From: Amoebidium appalachense | Lineage: Eukaryota > Ichthyosporea | Assembly: GCA_963693365.1 (NCBI GenBank) | Contig: CAVNZM010000004.1 | Coordinates: 744,001-808,000 of the forward strand | Direction of reading: 5' to 3' | Length of the DNA stretch: 64,000 nucleotides | Part shown: piece after piece, positions 1 through 37,964 of the stretch | Numbering within the stretch: position 1 is the stretch's first letter | Layout: each line of letters opens with the position of its first letter | The notes under the pieces: generated by a model | Databases searched by the model: none | Seen by the model: the letters and a program-made list of their open reading frames with translations, nothing else | Told to the model about the DNA's origin: nothing | Position numbers and translations under genes: made by a program

Positions 1-1012
1 GGTGAAGCAACAGAATTTGTGAGGCTCCAGTAACCTCGTGCAGGCTTTATATAAACGTGGTAAATGGCTGAGTTCGTTTGTAGACAAGATCTGCCAGCTC
101 ATGTGCAGACTACTGTGCCAGATCTGTGCGGCGTGGGGACCCTACAAACAGCGTTTCCGTGCAATGCACACGGACGATGCCTACGTTCAAGTTCGAGATA
201 GAGGGTGCAAACAAGGACTCCTTCAACAGTGTGCTTTTAGACGGCTTTCAGGGTGCTTTAGAGCACCTCCAGACATAAAAGGGACCCCATGCGGGGTTGG
301 AGATAAGAGCAAGGAAGGGAGCGAAAAGCTAGGGCTTCTGAACACATTCCACTCTCATCAGCGACAAGCTTAAGCTTAGGAGCCATAATAACGTGAAGAA
401 AGGCCCTTGCGTATTGGGAAGGTTTTATTTTGTTCGAGAAAAACGACGGAGAAGAGTGCATTGCGCAAGCAACGCTGGCAGAAAAGTCGCCGGCCAAAGC
501 GGCGGGAAACAAGCTGGCGCAGTGGCGGAATCGAGCGATCGTAATCTGAGAGAACTTTTCTAAGTCTAGAAGCGGTAAAAATACCGTTTCTAGATTTGAT
601 CGATTTCATCCCAAGGAGATAGTTCATGGCCTATATATCCTGTGACTGTACGTGACTAAGTCTCCCGTGGGGCAGGATCCGGAGGCACCGGTACGCCCCG
701 GCTATGCGAGACCCTCAGGGGGGAAGGGGGGGGGCATATGCGCATGTATGATCACGGTGCCTTATATGGTAGTAATTGCCAGCGGCAACTTCGCCAGAAT
801 TGAATGCAGCCCAAATATTATTTACGTCGAACGGCCAGGGACCAGCCCGGTGCACTCTCCGTGAACCCACGGTACCGCGGCCGGTACCATGAATGAAGTT
901 CAATTGTGGTGTCACCGGATATCCGAGCGGCTGACGGTGCACAGCGCACGTGCACGTGGCCTTCCAGCCGCCGCCGGGGAAGAGGGGCCCCGGGGAAGGG
1001 AGGGGAGGGGGT

Positions 1013-1043
<31 letters not shown>

Positions 1044-1538
1044 AGACTGGAAAGGGGTCGTAAGATGGCGATAATCATTCGGATATGTTTGGATCGCGGT
1101 GATACATGAAGCCGGCTCGTGATCTTCACCACACACCAGTACCGGCCGTGTCAGGGAGCACGTCTTTATAAATAAATATAGTGGCCCCCAGGGCCATGTG
1201 AGGATACCCCGTGTACACTCCATAGGGCATATACTACCCTCATCCCTAAACCCACCGGTCCCACATTCGCACATGCAATCACCTTGCTCTGAACACATAT
1301 TTGAACGAGCTAACAAGTCTCCACGCAATATGTTGATTCTCATTCCCCCTCCCCCCCTCCCTCCTCCCCCTCCCCCCCTTCTCCTCTCCTTATATACACA
1401 CACACAAACACAGAAGAGGAGCAAGGGGGAAACAGAACCTAAATATAAACCAAGAAAACAAGTTCCATAAGAGCACATGTCCAACACACGAGGCCGTATG
1501 CTGGCAGCAACTGGCAGGTACACAGTGCATACATCAGG
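1..1538. other. Non-repetitive flank with no gene recognised
   Basis: The first 700 bases are ordinary unique sequence with short open frames on both strands (for example 38-373 on the plus strand), none of which resembles a known family or shows convincing exon borders. From about 1010 onward G-tracts and C/T tracts begin. The end of this stretch is the 3' flank of the minus-strand SF3B5 gene, so part of it is probably its 3' UTR. Confidence 0.5.
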
Positions 1539-3527
1539 CTATGCCTCCCACTCCTGCTTGGGCACGGGGGGACCACACGGTTGCAGCATTTCCTGTAGGC
1601 CCGACCACACGTCATGTCAGGACATGCGGGATAAACAGACATGTGCTGCTTTGTATCCATTCACTTTTTGCATGCCTCTCTCGTGAATCTACTTGTTACA
1701 ATTCTGTCATGAAGCCAAAGCCTGTGGGCGTGCGCGACACATGTATCTCTATTTGTGCCACTGGGCGTGTGCGTGCAATGTTTGTGTTCCTGGTGGTGGG
1801 TCGTGCTAGTGGGGGGTGCCGGAGGCGTCCCTCTCGGGGAGGACACTTTAGGATAAGCTGCAGTGTATATATAACGACACATGCGATGTGGAAAAATCAA
1901 AACAGAGCAGGCATCCAACCCATCACAAAGTAACGCTTTTGCACAGTGCATGCAAAGCTGCGTGGGATGATCTGAAAGACGCAGAGGGCCGGAGGGGAGG
2001 GGGGAGGGGGAGGGGGGAGAAAGAACAGATGGGAAAGAGTAAATAGAGAGGAAAGTGACATTCCTAGGAAGACAAAGTGGAAGCGAGAGAGGGAGGGAGG
2101 GGAGAAAGGGAGGGAGGGAGCGATGGAGGGAGGGAGGGAGGGAGGGAGGGGGGGATGGGGGGGGGGGGGGGGGAGAGAGAGAGAGAGAGAGAGAGTGTGT
2201 GTGTGTGTGTGTGTGTGAGTGAGAGAGAGAGAGAGAGTGTGTGTGTGTGTCTGCGTGTGCGCGTGTAGAAGCCGGGGAGGGGGGGGAGGGGGGGGGGGGG
2301 GGGGGGTTGAATGCGTCAAAAAGTACGAAGTACACAAGAACAAACGGATAACACGATGCAGAATGCAAGCCATACATAAAGAGTATGCATAATAAGCAGA
2401 GCCCATCCTCAGGGGGGGCCCACGTCATCCACAGTACCCGAGTTTCGACCTATTCCGCTCGTTAACGAAACTCAACTCAGATACTGTTTCACTTGAACAT
2501 GGGTGGGTCACCCGTGGGTAGGGGGGAGGGGGGTAATACCTGGAGCATTCTGAAGCGGACCTTTGCCAGGGGCTCGTTCTCAGCAATGGCCGAATACATC
2601 AGCAGGTTGGGGTGGCCGATGTATGATGCATAGCTGTCCCGGTGCTGGTTGGACAGCCACTCACTGTGTGCACGTGTCAGTGATGATGCCAGGAATAGAA
2701 CAGGGTGCTATATTTAGGGCGGGGTGGTTGGCATGAGTGCAGGGGGGTGGGCAGCAGAGTAGCAAGTTGGATAGAAGGGCATATCGTCTCTGTGGGCCAC
2801 CAGCCAAAATCTCACAAATAAGTGCGAAGCCGGCCATAATTCCATATTTGGGCCATACAAACATCCAATTGTCCTCGTCCCCGACAAAAAAAAAAAAGTC
2901 CCAGGAGCGACAGTAGTTGTTTTTGAATTTCGTACTCATGTAGGTGTGTGTGTGTGCGCGACGGGGCGGGCTGGCGGAGGGGGGGGGGGGGGGGGGGGGG
3001 GTCTTACAACTTGCTGGTATCGGCATGGCCTGTACCCACATACTTGGACTGCACTGCGGAGGCAGAAAAAAGTCAGTGTTTGCCAGTGCCTCCTCCCCCC
3101 CCCCATCCCCCTTCCCCCCTCCACCCACAAACACAGCAGCCAATTTCCAACCCCCTTCACTCCCCCACATCACCAAAAGAAAACAAGCAAAAAAAACAAA
3201 GAAAATGAAAAATCGAAACTGAACATGTTGATCTAACCCCCCTGTACCTACCTGTACTGTACAACGCAGGCACTTGCACACAGGTAACCCCCCCCCCCCC
3301 CCCTCCCCTCTCTCTTCCTGACTCACTTACACAGACATACCCAGAAACACACAACCCGACACATACACGCACACACACACACACACACCCACAGCAGGCA
3401 AGGGCACTCACAGTGTTCGAGCTGGGTATTGATGTTATATCTTGCGTCCTGCAGACACCCATGGGTTAGGCTGGCTTCGTGGTAATCAAACCCAGAAGCA
3501 AAGAGGAGCAGGAGCAGGAGGGGGAGG

Positions 3528-3567
<40 letters not shown>

Positions 3568-3695
3568 GGGGGGGGGGGGGGGGGGGGGGGGGGGAGGGAG
3601 GGGCGGAAGGGAGTGTTACCTTCGACCCAAACAAAGCAACAGCAGCAGTGGCATACACAACCACGCAAAGGGCTGGAAGACCATTCCAACGAGAT

Positions 3696-3746
<51 letters not shown>

Positions 3747-4296
3747 GGGGGGGGGGGGAGGGGGGGGGGCGGAGGGGGAGGGGGGTTTAAATGCAGAACA
3801 CGGTACGAAATACACATACACGAATGAGAAGCATGCTGCAGGACACATGCAAAGGCAAACATTCAAGTATGGAGGAGGAGGGGGGGGGGGAATGTTATGT
3901 GGAACTCGAGCACGGAAAGCCCAAACAAGAGTAACCGGAAGGTAAAATGACTGAGGTGGGGGTGGGGATGGGGGTGGACGGGACGAAACGAAGGGGCAAA
4001 AAGGGGAGGGGGAGGGGAGGGGGGGAGGAGCAAGAGAGAGAGAGGGGGAGGGAGGAACGGACAGAAAGCGAGAGAGAGAGAGGGGGGTTGGGGAGAGAGA
4101 GGGAGAGAGAGAGAGACACAGAGAGACAGAGAGAGAAAGAAAGAGAGAGAAAGAGAGAGGGGAAGGGGGGGGGGGGGGGGAGGGGGAGGGAGATGGGAGG
4201 AGGAGACAGGGACACACCGAGAGAGGGAGGTGGGGCGGGGCCGGGGCAGGCAAGGAAAACGTTTGGGGGAAGCGTGGGGGGGAAAGGGGGGGGGGG

Positions 4297-4375
<79 letters not shown>

Positions 4376-5084
4376 GTGTGTGTGTGTGTGAGAGAGAGAG
4401 AGAGATAGTGTGTGTGTGTGTGTGTGCGCGCGCGTATGTATGTCGGAGAGCATTCTATGTGGGAGAGAGCATTAAGGGTCGAGATACTAGGTGGTTGCAT
4501 AATAGTCGAGAAAAAGAGCAAAAAGTAAGCCAAAGCCCATCATTTTCCTTTTTTCCTACGCTTCATTGAGCCAACATGCACACCACCTCCAAACCAAAAA
4601 CTTCCTAAGACGTTGCTAGACTAAAACCATCTACTCAGTAGAATTGCAATTAAAAGACCCACATCGAGCGGATGCATGACAAACATGCGCAAACTAGGAC
4701 GTGTACGTATATGCATGAGTGCATGCACGCAACGGTACGTACAAAGGCGCCTCACCGCGCACAAATACGCTCGCACGCACAAGCACACACACATACGCCG
4801 GCACACACACCGACACACGGACACATGCGCACACACGTGTACACAACACACACAAACACGCAGGCACGAAGGCACGAAGGCACGCACGCAGGCACGCACG
4901 CAGACATGAACGCACGCATTTACACAGAGAATAACAAACAGGAAAATAGGAAAACCGTTCACCCACACCCCATTCTCGCGCTGATCTCAAAAAGTTCCCC
5001 ACGGAGAGTGCAGCTCCTACAAAACCACCACAACTACAACTCCAAACGAATGGAACATGACAACAGGGAGCTTACCGCCGCCAT
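1539..5084 (-). CDS. SF3B5: Splicing factor 3B subunit 5 (SF3b10)
   Basis: Small subunit of the SF3b complex of the U2 snRNP, which acts at the branch point in the nucleus. Five exons in minus-strand order: 5084-5076, 3448-3412, 3053-3008, 2663-2540, 1592-1539. Phases agree at every junction and the sum is 270 nt, or 89 aa (human protein about 86 aa). Recognisable blocks are YNINTQLEH, KYVGTGHADT, EWLSNQHRDSYASYIGH, AIAENE and MLQPCGPP, each in the expected order. The first exon holds only ATG GCG GCG before a GTAAGC donor. It was chosen because it supplies the missing start in phase and gives MAADARY, close to the family start. Introns make up more than 90% of the gene and contain (GA)n, (GT)n, G-tracts and two copies of the dispersed repeat. 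The first exon is the least certain part. Confidence 0.92.
2307..2517 (-). repeat. Dispersed repeat family, copy 1 (full length)
   Basis: A 211-bp copy of a repeat seen about ten times in this window. Shared landmarks on the plus strand are TACGAAGTACAC, ATAAGCAGAGCCCATCCTCAGG, GTACCCGAGTTTCGACC and ATGGGTGGGTCACCCGT. I give it minus orientation because it lies in a minus-strand intron. There its 5' edge is 22 nt from the end of the fourth SF3B5 exon and its 3' edge runs into a C-tract. Confidence 0.85.
3785..3872 (-). repeat. Dispersed repeat family, diverged partial copy
   Basis: The block with GGTACGAAATACACATAC and a following GCATGCTGCAGGACACATGCAAA resembles the 3' half of the dispersed repeat (as read on minus). 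It sits next to a G-tract (plus strand) in the first SF3B5 intron. It is more diverged than the other copies. Confidence 0.45.
4298..4372. repeat. (GA)n microsatellite
   Basis: A nearly pure GA run of about 75 bp inside the first SF3B5 intron. It is preceded by G-tracts and impure GA/G runs from about 3950 and followed by a GT run. Confidence 0.95.
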
Positions 5085-5775
5085 TTTCCAGTGGCTGCCG
5101 GAGTGATTGGGCTTTTGCTTGAAGCAGTATGCAAGACAAAACTATGGTGCTGTGCTATACGTTCATCGGCGTTATAATTATGACGGTATGAAATACAAAA
5201 GCTCTGTCAGGCATCAGGCGGGCCACACCTGCACGTCTGTTCCAAAAAGGTCTCTCTCTGAGGGTTTACACACTTTTTATTGCGTGGACATTGCCGGAGG
5301 CCCAGCCACATTTCATGAGTTGAAGTTTCAGTGTGGGGGGTCCAAATGCGATGAGCGCCAAAATTACCTGTCAAGCAAGGTCAGTTTTAGAACCCCTCCT
5401 GGCCGGTATTACTCAACTGCTCGCTAAAGTATATGTGTGACATGGATTGATAAGAGCCATTTTAAACCATCAAAGGGCTATAGCTGCATATTGATTGGAT
5501 TCTGGCTACCCAAAATTCCAGATTTAGGGGGTCATGCTTCACCGTCTCAGGCTAGACCAATGGCGGGGAGGCAGAAAATTGAGGGTGATTACAATAAGGC
5601 TCTGCTCGACTAGTAATGCCACGCTCTGCCGAGCTTTGGCTCAACGTTGAAGCGAGACGAGAATATTCTGGAAGGTGTTGTGTGCGTGTTGTTGGAGGGA
5701 GGGCAACAATTTGAAGGAAAAAAAGGACTGTTTGGATATTTTTTTTTCTCTTTGTCTGTATCCCGCCTCCCCGCC

Positions 5776-5820
<45 letters not shown>

Positions 5821-5957
5821 ACACCCGGCCCCCCCTTTTTTCTCTCTGAGGCTCCCCCTCCCCCCCCTCCCCCCTCCCCCCCCCCCCCCCCCCCCCCCCC
5901 CCTTCACTTCTGCCATATATTCGCCCTTTGTCTGAATACGGGTTGCCCTTACTAGCT
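5085..5957. other. Spacer upstream of SF3B5; no gene supported
   Basis: This is the 5' flank of the minus-strand SF3B5 start. It includes a 106-codon plus frame (5107-5427) that matches nothing I recognise and has no repeat bias. From about 5765 to 5902 it becomes C-tracts with a short CA run. Confidence 0.45.
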
Positions 5958-6605
5958 ATGGCACCCCCTGATACTGTTACTAATGTCCTCAAATCAATAG
6001 ATGATTTCCACTACACAACTTGTACGCTTCTCACTGGTCTTTCCACACCTATCCCTAGACGCCTTTTTGATTCTCTCTACGCACTCACACCACCATCCCA
6101 ACGCGTACACGAATTAGCCCTTAAATTCCACGAGCACATCACCCGCCTGTCCGCTTGTGCCCCGGACCACCCGCTCTTCCGGCTACACGCATCCCCGCCG
6201 GACTCGCCCCTCTACCTCTTCCCTTCCCCATCGTCTCTGCCCATTGCCGAGCGTTATGTGGAATGGCTGGCGACTCCACCGGAGGTACGGCTAGATCATA
6301 GTGTGAATATGAATAGTTTAAGTCTATGGCTGATAGATATCTTTTTACTCTGTCGACGTCGTGTTGAGTCCCTTCCGGTGTTAGGACCGCAAAAACACCA
6401 ACTACTAGTAGCCTATATGGCGGATCCGGATACGGTTAGAGAGTCTCGTTCATACATAGATTCGTTTATTCGTAATGTGGTGTGGTGTAAAAACGCAAAG
6501 ATGATTATGGATTGGCGGTGTAATCGGTTTCTGGTGTCTTTTGCTCGTATGTGTAATATGTGTGGGGGGCGGTTTACTCGCGGCTGCATATATATCTATC
6601 AATAA
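5958..6605 (+). CDS. Uncharacterised single-exon open frame
   Basis: A 215-codon frame from ATG at 5958 to a stop at 6603-6605. Its amino acid composition is balanced, unlike the repeat-derived frames nearby, and there is no low-complexity bias. I recognise no domain. The C-terminal third holds a CxxxCNMC-like cysteine pair near residues 200-207 and a basic segment, with no clear membrane helix or signal peptide. A C-tract ends about 55 bp before the ATG. Codon use drifts to A/T-rich toward the end, unlike the GC-rich third positions of LYS2. It could be an intronless gene, a relic of a mobile element, or chance. Confidence 0.35.
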   Translation: MAPPDTVTNVLKSIDDFHYTTCTLLTGLSTPIPRRLFDSLYALTPPSQRVHELALKFHEHITRLSACAPDHPLFRLHASPPDSPLYLFPSPSSLPIAERYVEWLATPPEVRLDHSVNMNSLSLWLIDIFLLCRRRVESLPVLGPQKHQLLVAYMADPDTVRESRSYIDSFIRNVVWCKNAKMIMDWRCNRFLVSFARMCNMCGGRFTRGCIYIYQ

Positions 6606-7235
6606 GTGCAACCTGTTAGCTAACGTATTAGAACCGGAGGTTATTGGCGGTTTTATTCTCTTTTCTTCCTCTCTTCCTCAATATATCCGTTTTAAGATGA
6701 CTATCCTACTGTAGATCACCTTATTAATGCTGCAGAGTATGATATTGTGATCCGGTGCCTTAACTTTCTTTCGGAGCTACCGATGCTAGCCCCTGCTTAC
6801 CCATAATATGTAATAGGGGTGTCATATACTACGATGGCGCTCATTGTTGCCTAGCATGTACACATGTCACTGGCTGCACTGGATTGGCTGCGCTGGAAAA
6901 AGCAGTAGGCCGTCAAATGTGGCTGGGCCAAGGCCTCCTAAATAGCACACCGTGTGCTATTTAGGAGGCCTTGGGCTGGGCCTCCGGCAGTGTCCACGCA
7001 ATAGAAAGTGTGTAAACCCCAAAAGATTATCAAGGTTTTGGTAATGTTAAAAATCTTTGACTAGGGAGATTTAGAATTTCGTTTAGTCCGCCAATAGGAT
7101 TTTGTCTCTACGCTCATTCGCTTGAAATCATTCAAGGCGGCTCGTATCCGATTCACACGAGCAGCCCCAAATCCATGTGCCGTTTTTGAGGGCCACAAGT
7201 TTTTTGAGTGTGTGTGTGTATCACAGAGCCAAAAC
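6606..7235. promoter_or_regulatory. Upstream region of LYS2
   Basis: Moderately AT-rich unique sequence that separates the preceding frame from the LYS2 start. It should hold the LYS2 promoter. The only structured element I see is the palindrome at 6928-6974. No clear TATA box close to the ATG was found. Confidence 0.4.
6928..6974. repeat. Perfect inverted repeat, 22-bp arms, 3-bp centre
   Basis: The left arm CCAAGGCCTCCTAAATAGCA continues two more bases and is exactly reverse-complemented after the 3-base centre CCG. It lies about 260 bp before the LYS2 ATG. As RNA it would be a 22-bp hairpin; as DNA it could extrude a cruciform. Confidence 0.95.
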
Positions 7236-24240
<17,005 letters not shown>

Positions 24241-24860
24241 GCGTATGCCCATATACGGAAGGTGGAGGTGGAGGGGGCGGGAGGTTTGGATTGGAGCAAA
24301 GACAGGAGGGGAGGGGGAGAAGGGGGGTAATATATATAACACGGCTGCAATGACCCAAAACAGGCTATAGCTAGGGCAAGAGTTTGTGTTTCTTTTTTTT
24401 TACTTTTTATGTTTAGTTTGTGTTGCTGTCTGCTGAGTGACTGCTTTCGTAAACATCCGGCGTATTATGCTGCTGAGTTTTTGTATTTCTTCTAGCCAGG
24501 CTTGTTTCAGAGCTGCTCTGGTACACATACCGTCCAAAATAACGGAATGTTGCACAAAACATATTGATTTCATTTGTGTGTGAGGTGAATAGTTCCTGTG
24601 ACCAACTAGTCCATGCACGTGCATGTGTACATGTACACGACAAGTGGTGTGACTGATCACAGCAACCACCCGTTTATATGGCATGGCCGGCACATGCCAT
24701 ATCTACACAGTAAATTGCACTGGTCTAACCGAGGTAGTCGGACGTATAACACCCTTTTCTCCACTGACGGGTTGACCTGTTGGAAACATACTACTGATTA
24801 GGAGCACATGACGAGATCACGTGAAAGAATCAAACGACTGAAAGGCCTTCCCCCCCGGCC

Positions 24861-24895
<35 letters not shown>

Positions 24896-25181
24896 CGCAT
24901 CCGCATTTCAAACCCCGGTTGTGGTTCAGGCGCGATAGCCATTTATGGTGCTCTTGCTGCTTAATTTGGCTATTGGTTTGCCTTATATGGTGCCACCTAA
25001 TTTTCTACTCACGTGCACGTACAAGCTCGCTTCCGAGGCATCAGTAGCCGCGGCCTCCAGGCTGACTCTCGTTAGCAGCGCAGGATCTGTTCCAGTGCAC
25101 CCTTTTGTCCTCGCACTGGTTTTGTGTTCCTGGTTGGTTGCCCACCTCTAGCACCCACCGCAACCTCTAGCAGTAGGCAGC
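24241..25181. other. LYS2 3' flank and spacer before the SerRS-like gene
   Basis: Mostly unique sequence with a C-tract at about 24860-24893. No exon of a third gene is seen. An open frame at 24945-25151 might contribute a mitochondrial presequence to the next gene by splicing at an AG near 25170, but no matching donor could be shown. Confidence 0.4.
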
Positions 25182-33596
<8,415 letters not shown>

Positions 33597-34025
33597 CTAC
33601 ACTGCAGATGCGGCATGAAGGTGGGAACATAGGGGAACCAACCCGTATGCATGATTGGCCGTCTAGATCTACATTATAATAGCCCGTGGTTGAGCAAATA
33701 GCTTGCGCTGATATTTGTAGCCTCCCTGGGGCTCAGATATCCCATACCCTCCCCCCCCTCCCTCTCTCCCCCCGATGTAAATATTTGCGCAACTGAATAC
33801 CCCTCATTTAATTCAGTCTTCCCTTAACGATATATGGAAGAATTCTAACAAAACCTAGTCTGTATCTGAGAGGCTTAGGTATTCGCATCTGAATTTTTCA
33901 CACGCTCGTAACTTGAACAATGAAATTGATTGCGCAGATATACGCGCTCAAGTGATGTATGGGCTGAGCCCTACGGGGCATGGACATGGGTGTTTTTTGT
34001 TTTTGTTTTTTTTTGTTTTTTTCCG

Positions 34026-34070
<45 letters not shown>

Positions 34071-34408
34071 ATAAAGCATGAAAAAATTAACGACTCTACG
34101 ATAGCCTACTGTGGATGATTATATAAATAAAATCTAAGAAGGTAGGTACACGTGGAGAAAAAGTCTAGAAAAAAATGTAGCAAGTGACGTCCGAAACATT
34201 ATAATATTGGCCACCATGGCCACGGCTAGGTCTGAATCAGCATATCATCTTCATGTTGTATTCAATGAGATAACAATGGCAGCCTGCAGTAAGACACGAA
34301 TCATTATATATGCCACAAGATGTATAAACTCAGATAACTGAGACCCAATGGATCGCTCGAGTGGGAGAAGGGCGAGGGACGGGGTGGGGGTTTTGGGTGT
34401 GTGTGTGT

Positions 34409-34462
<54 letters not shown>

Positions 34463-35263
34463 AATGATGACTTCTCAGGCTTCATCACACGGTGATGCAG
34501 CCACGGTAGCGAGGCCTCGCATCCGGGCCGAATGACTCCGTTTCCGCTGGGGCCAGTTGTTCGCGGCAGCATGCATGCTGCATGGTGGCTGGGGTGGCCA
34601 TGGCCACGGGGTGGACGTGCCTCAGCATCGGCTGTGCCCCACGAAGCTCCGGCGCACGATTCACGGCACGAAACCGCTCCTGCAACTTTATGATAATATC
34701 CACACTGTGTGCCTCATGATAGTAGTACGGTCCTGCCCTGGTGCACTGAACACACACATATTGGTCACAAACAACTTGATGGTGTAGGCTGGGCTGCTGG
34801 GTGGGACTGTGCCAGTGTGCCCGCCTGCTTTTGCCCGGCCACAGCCCGCCAATGGCATCGTCGGATCTGGCCGCAATTTCCGCCGCGGCATGCGCAATGG
34901 GCAAGTTTCGCTCTAAACAGGATAAGCGTGCACAAAACACTAATAAAATAGCACTTCAGGGAAAGCTTTTGATAACAATAATAATATAGATAGTACATGT
35001 AGGTGGGACACCGTGCTGATTAATGGTAATCTTCGCCGTATTGATATTCTAATAGTAGGGCGACCACTCTGGGAGGTACAGGGGGTTCGGTGAAGTCACC
35101 CGGCTGCTGCAGGGAGCTCGACCCAGCAGGGCCCGCCGGCGCGGGGGTGCCGGGGGGAGGGGGGGGAGAACGGATTCCGAAAACGTGTGCACTCTTATGT
35201 TTCATATTGCACGTATGCTCAGTGAGACCCGCGAACACATTTGGTGGCCCCAGGGGAAAGGAC

Positions 35264-35305
<42 letters not shown>

Positions 35306-36217
35306 GTAGGACACCTTGCACCTGCTGGTGGCCCGATCTATGGCTACTATGTAGTCGTGCACGCATACATGTACAGTACTGCATGCACATCAGTGTGTTT
35401 GATTCATTTTTAATATGGCACACGTGAAGATAGGGTATCAACTAATATATTAGGCAGTTGGATCCATGGACTCCATGGCGGACACAGCAATTGAGATAAT
35501 ATGAAACCCGGTTTCGATCCGATAATATATACAACTTGTCTACTTATCTACAGTAACACAAAAACCTGACCTCAGCATGTACATGTCTAAGCTACGATCT
35601 CTACTCAAATAGGCACAGATAGGTGCCTGCTCGTTCGTGCATGTTTCAAATTTAAAACATTTTCAATATATGTATGCTGCTGTACCACCAAAACTTTGTG
35701 TTCGAACTGTAGCTGGAGGAAGCCATTCGAGCTGAACTTTAGCCCTAGGCTTGGCGCCAACTAATACGACAGCCCATGTGCTATTCCAGATTTTGTGTCT
35801 AATAACTAATAAGCACCAATACAGGACAACATCATTCTCTCAGATACGAAAACCAAATTCTCAGGTATTATACAAAAAAGCGCCAAAATTCAGTGTCGCT
35901 TAACAGCACCTTCAAACCGTATGTGACAATCTAATCGACTAACCACGAAGAACACCCACTATTCTCTAGAGATCTCGAATACCAAATAATCATTCGAAAC
36001 AGCGTACAACTTGGTGCATTTTGCAGCCAGCTCCCCCACCACCACCACCACCACCAACGCCACCACCACCACCATCCACCCCAGAAAAACCACAAAACTA
36101 GCAACTTGAAGGGGGGAGGGGGGGGGGGGGGGGGGGGGGGGAGGAGGGAAGGAGGGAAGGAGTGGGGGAGGGGAGGGGGGTCCACGGATACATGGGAAAA
36201 GAGGGGGGGGGGGGGGG

Positions 36218-36248
<31 letters not shown>

Positions 36249-36270
36249 GGAAGGGGGGGAGAGGAGCGGG
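33597..36270. other. Convergent intergenic region
   Basis: Lies between the 3' ends of the SerRS-like gene (+) and the GH28 gene (-). It contains AT-richer unique sequence at 33600-34000 and 35420-36000, G-tracts at about 34026-34069, 34409-34460 and 35268-35304, and one possible coding segment listed separately at 34485-34940. Confidence 0.5.
34485..34940 (-). CDS. Possible uncharacterised coding segment
   Basis: A 151-codon minus frame in unique, GC-rich sequence with balanced composition in its C-terminal half (for example ELRGAQPMLRHVHPVAMATP). I recognise no family. No membrane segment or signal is seen. Competing frames on both strands are also open, and no splice sites confirm it. It could equally be non-coding spacer. 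Confidence 0.22.
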   Translation of the reverse strand: MFCARLSCLERNLPIAHAAAEIAARSDDAIGGLWPGKSRRAHWHSPTQQPSLHHQVVCDQYVCVQCTRAGPYYYHEAHSVDIIIKLQERFRAVNRAPELRGAQPMLRHVHPVAMATPATMQHACCREQLAPAETESFGPDARPRYRGCITV

Positions 36271-36895
36271 TCACCGTCTCTCTGCCAGGGTTGTAAACTC
36301 GTGCTCGTCCGCTGACATGCGCCAACTCTCATTGTCCTCCACACCAGACACTGGGCGGTATTTCAAACCCCGCCTTCCCCTCCGCATGAAAAAGTAACGG
36401 GACCCTAAACACAGCACCGTCCCGAGTACGATAGTTACTGCTGGCACCACTATGTATACCATTTGATAGTTGCAATTTTCATCGCTTGTTTGCTGAAACC
36501 CCCCCGTTGTTGTCTCGATAGGGAGAAGATTGCTGGTTGCACTCAGGGTTGATGGTGATTGGGCGCCTGTAGTGGTGGTTTCTTCTGATTGGATGGTGGT
36601 GGAATGTGATTCGGCGCTTGTAGGAGTAACAACAAGACTTGATTGGGAACTTGTAGTTTTAACGCTGGCCGTTGATTGGGTGGTAAGTTTAATGGGTGGG
36701 TTGGCCGGCAGCTTCAGTGCTGGGAGGACGTCAGTGGCTGACCCGTAGATGTCGGATACAGTCCAGCACTGTGCTTGCCCTGCACATGTGTGTGTGTGTG
36801 TGTGTGTGCGTGTGTGTGTGTGTGTGCGTGTGCGTGTGCGTGTGCGTGTGCGTGTGCGTGTGCGTGTGCGTGTGCGTGTGCGTGTGCGTGTGCGC

Positions 36896-36988
<93 letters not shown>

Positions 36989-37104
36989 CGCTGTGTTCAG
37001 AACACGTGTAAGACACGGTGGCTGTGTGTGTACCTGCCTGCCTGTGTGCCTTTATGTGTAGGATGGGAGAGATGCAAGCATCAAAGGGAGGGAAGGAAAA
37101 CGGG

Positions 37105-37137
<33 letters not shown>

Positions 37138-37927
37138 GGAGGAGGGGGGAATCTATATGTAGCGAGCACATCAATAGCTCGAAAGAATTCAAGCGATCGT
37201 CGAGGTGGTGTGGGAAAGTTATTATGTATCCGTTTTTTTTTTTTCTTTTTTTTTTTTTTTTTCGTTTTTTCCCCCCCGCCTTTCGTTTTGGGTTTTTTGG
37301 GTTTCGGTTTGCATTTTAATAATATATTCGTTTTGTGTTTTCTTTTGGGGAGAGGTGGGAGGGGGGGGAGGGGGGGGGGAGAATGGTGTACGACGGGGGA
37401 GGGGAGGGGGTAGGAGGAAGGGTAAAATGTATTACAGAGTATGAAGCACAAATCCGCAAAGGAACACAATGCAGATTGAAGTGTACACACAGAGAGTATG
37501 AATCATAAGTTGAACCTATCCGGAGGAGGGGGCCAAGTTATCCACAAGAAAGGGGGGAGGGGGTGGGGGGGGGGTGGGGGGTGGGGAGGGGGATTCTACC
37601 TGCGAGGGTTACATGGACCCCCTCTATGCGAATATTCTCACAGGGGCTCTGGTGAAGGCAGGCAAGACTGCCGGCCCTGCTGAGTGCCCCCATAGCTGTG
37701 ATGTTTCGGAACGTCAAATTGCGGAAGAGGGGGGTCTGTCCTAGGTCATCTTTGCGTTTGGACACACTGGGGGGGGAGGGGAGGGGGGGGGGGGGGGATT
37801 AGCAAATGTGTTACAATGTATTATGTTCACGTTTGCAGCTATTCAAGTTATGTGCATACGCAACAAGGAAGTGCAACAAAGCACACAACATGTTTGACGG
37901 CTGGGGAGGAAAGCACGAGGGGCATCG

Positions 37928-37964
<37 letters not shown>

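Noticed and set aside
38-373. 111-codon plus frame at the window start
   Set aside because: It lacks a proper ATG at its given edge, shows no family similarity, and other frames nearby are equally open.
3600-3725. Alternative first exon for SF3B5 around 3622-3685 with a GTAACA donor
   Set aside because: The frame from its ATG does not match the phase of the next exon; the 5076-5084 exon does.
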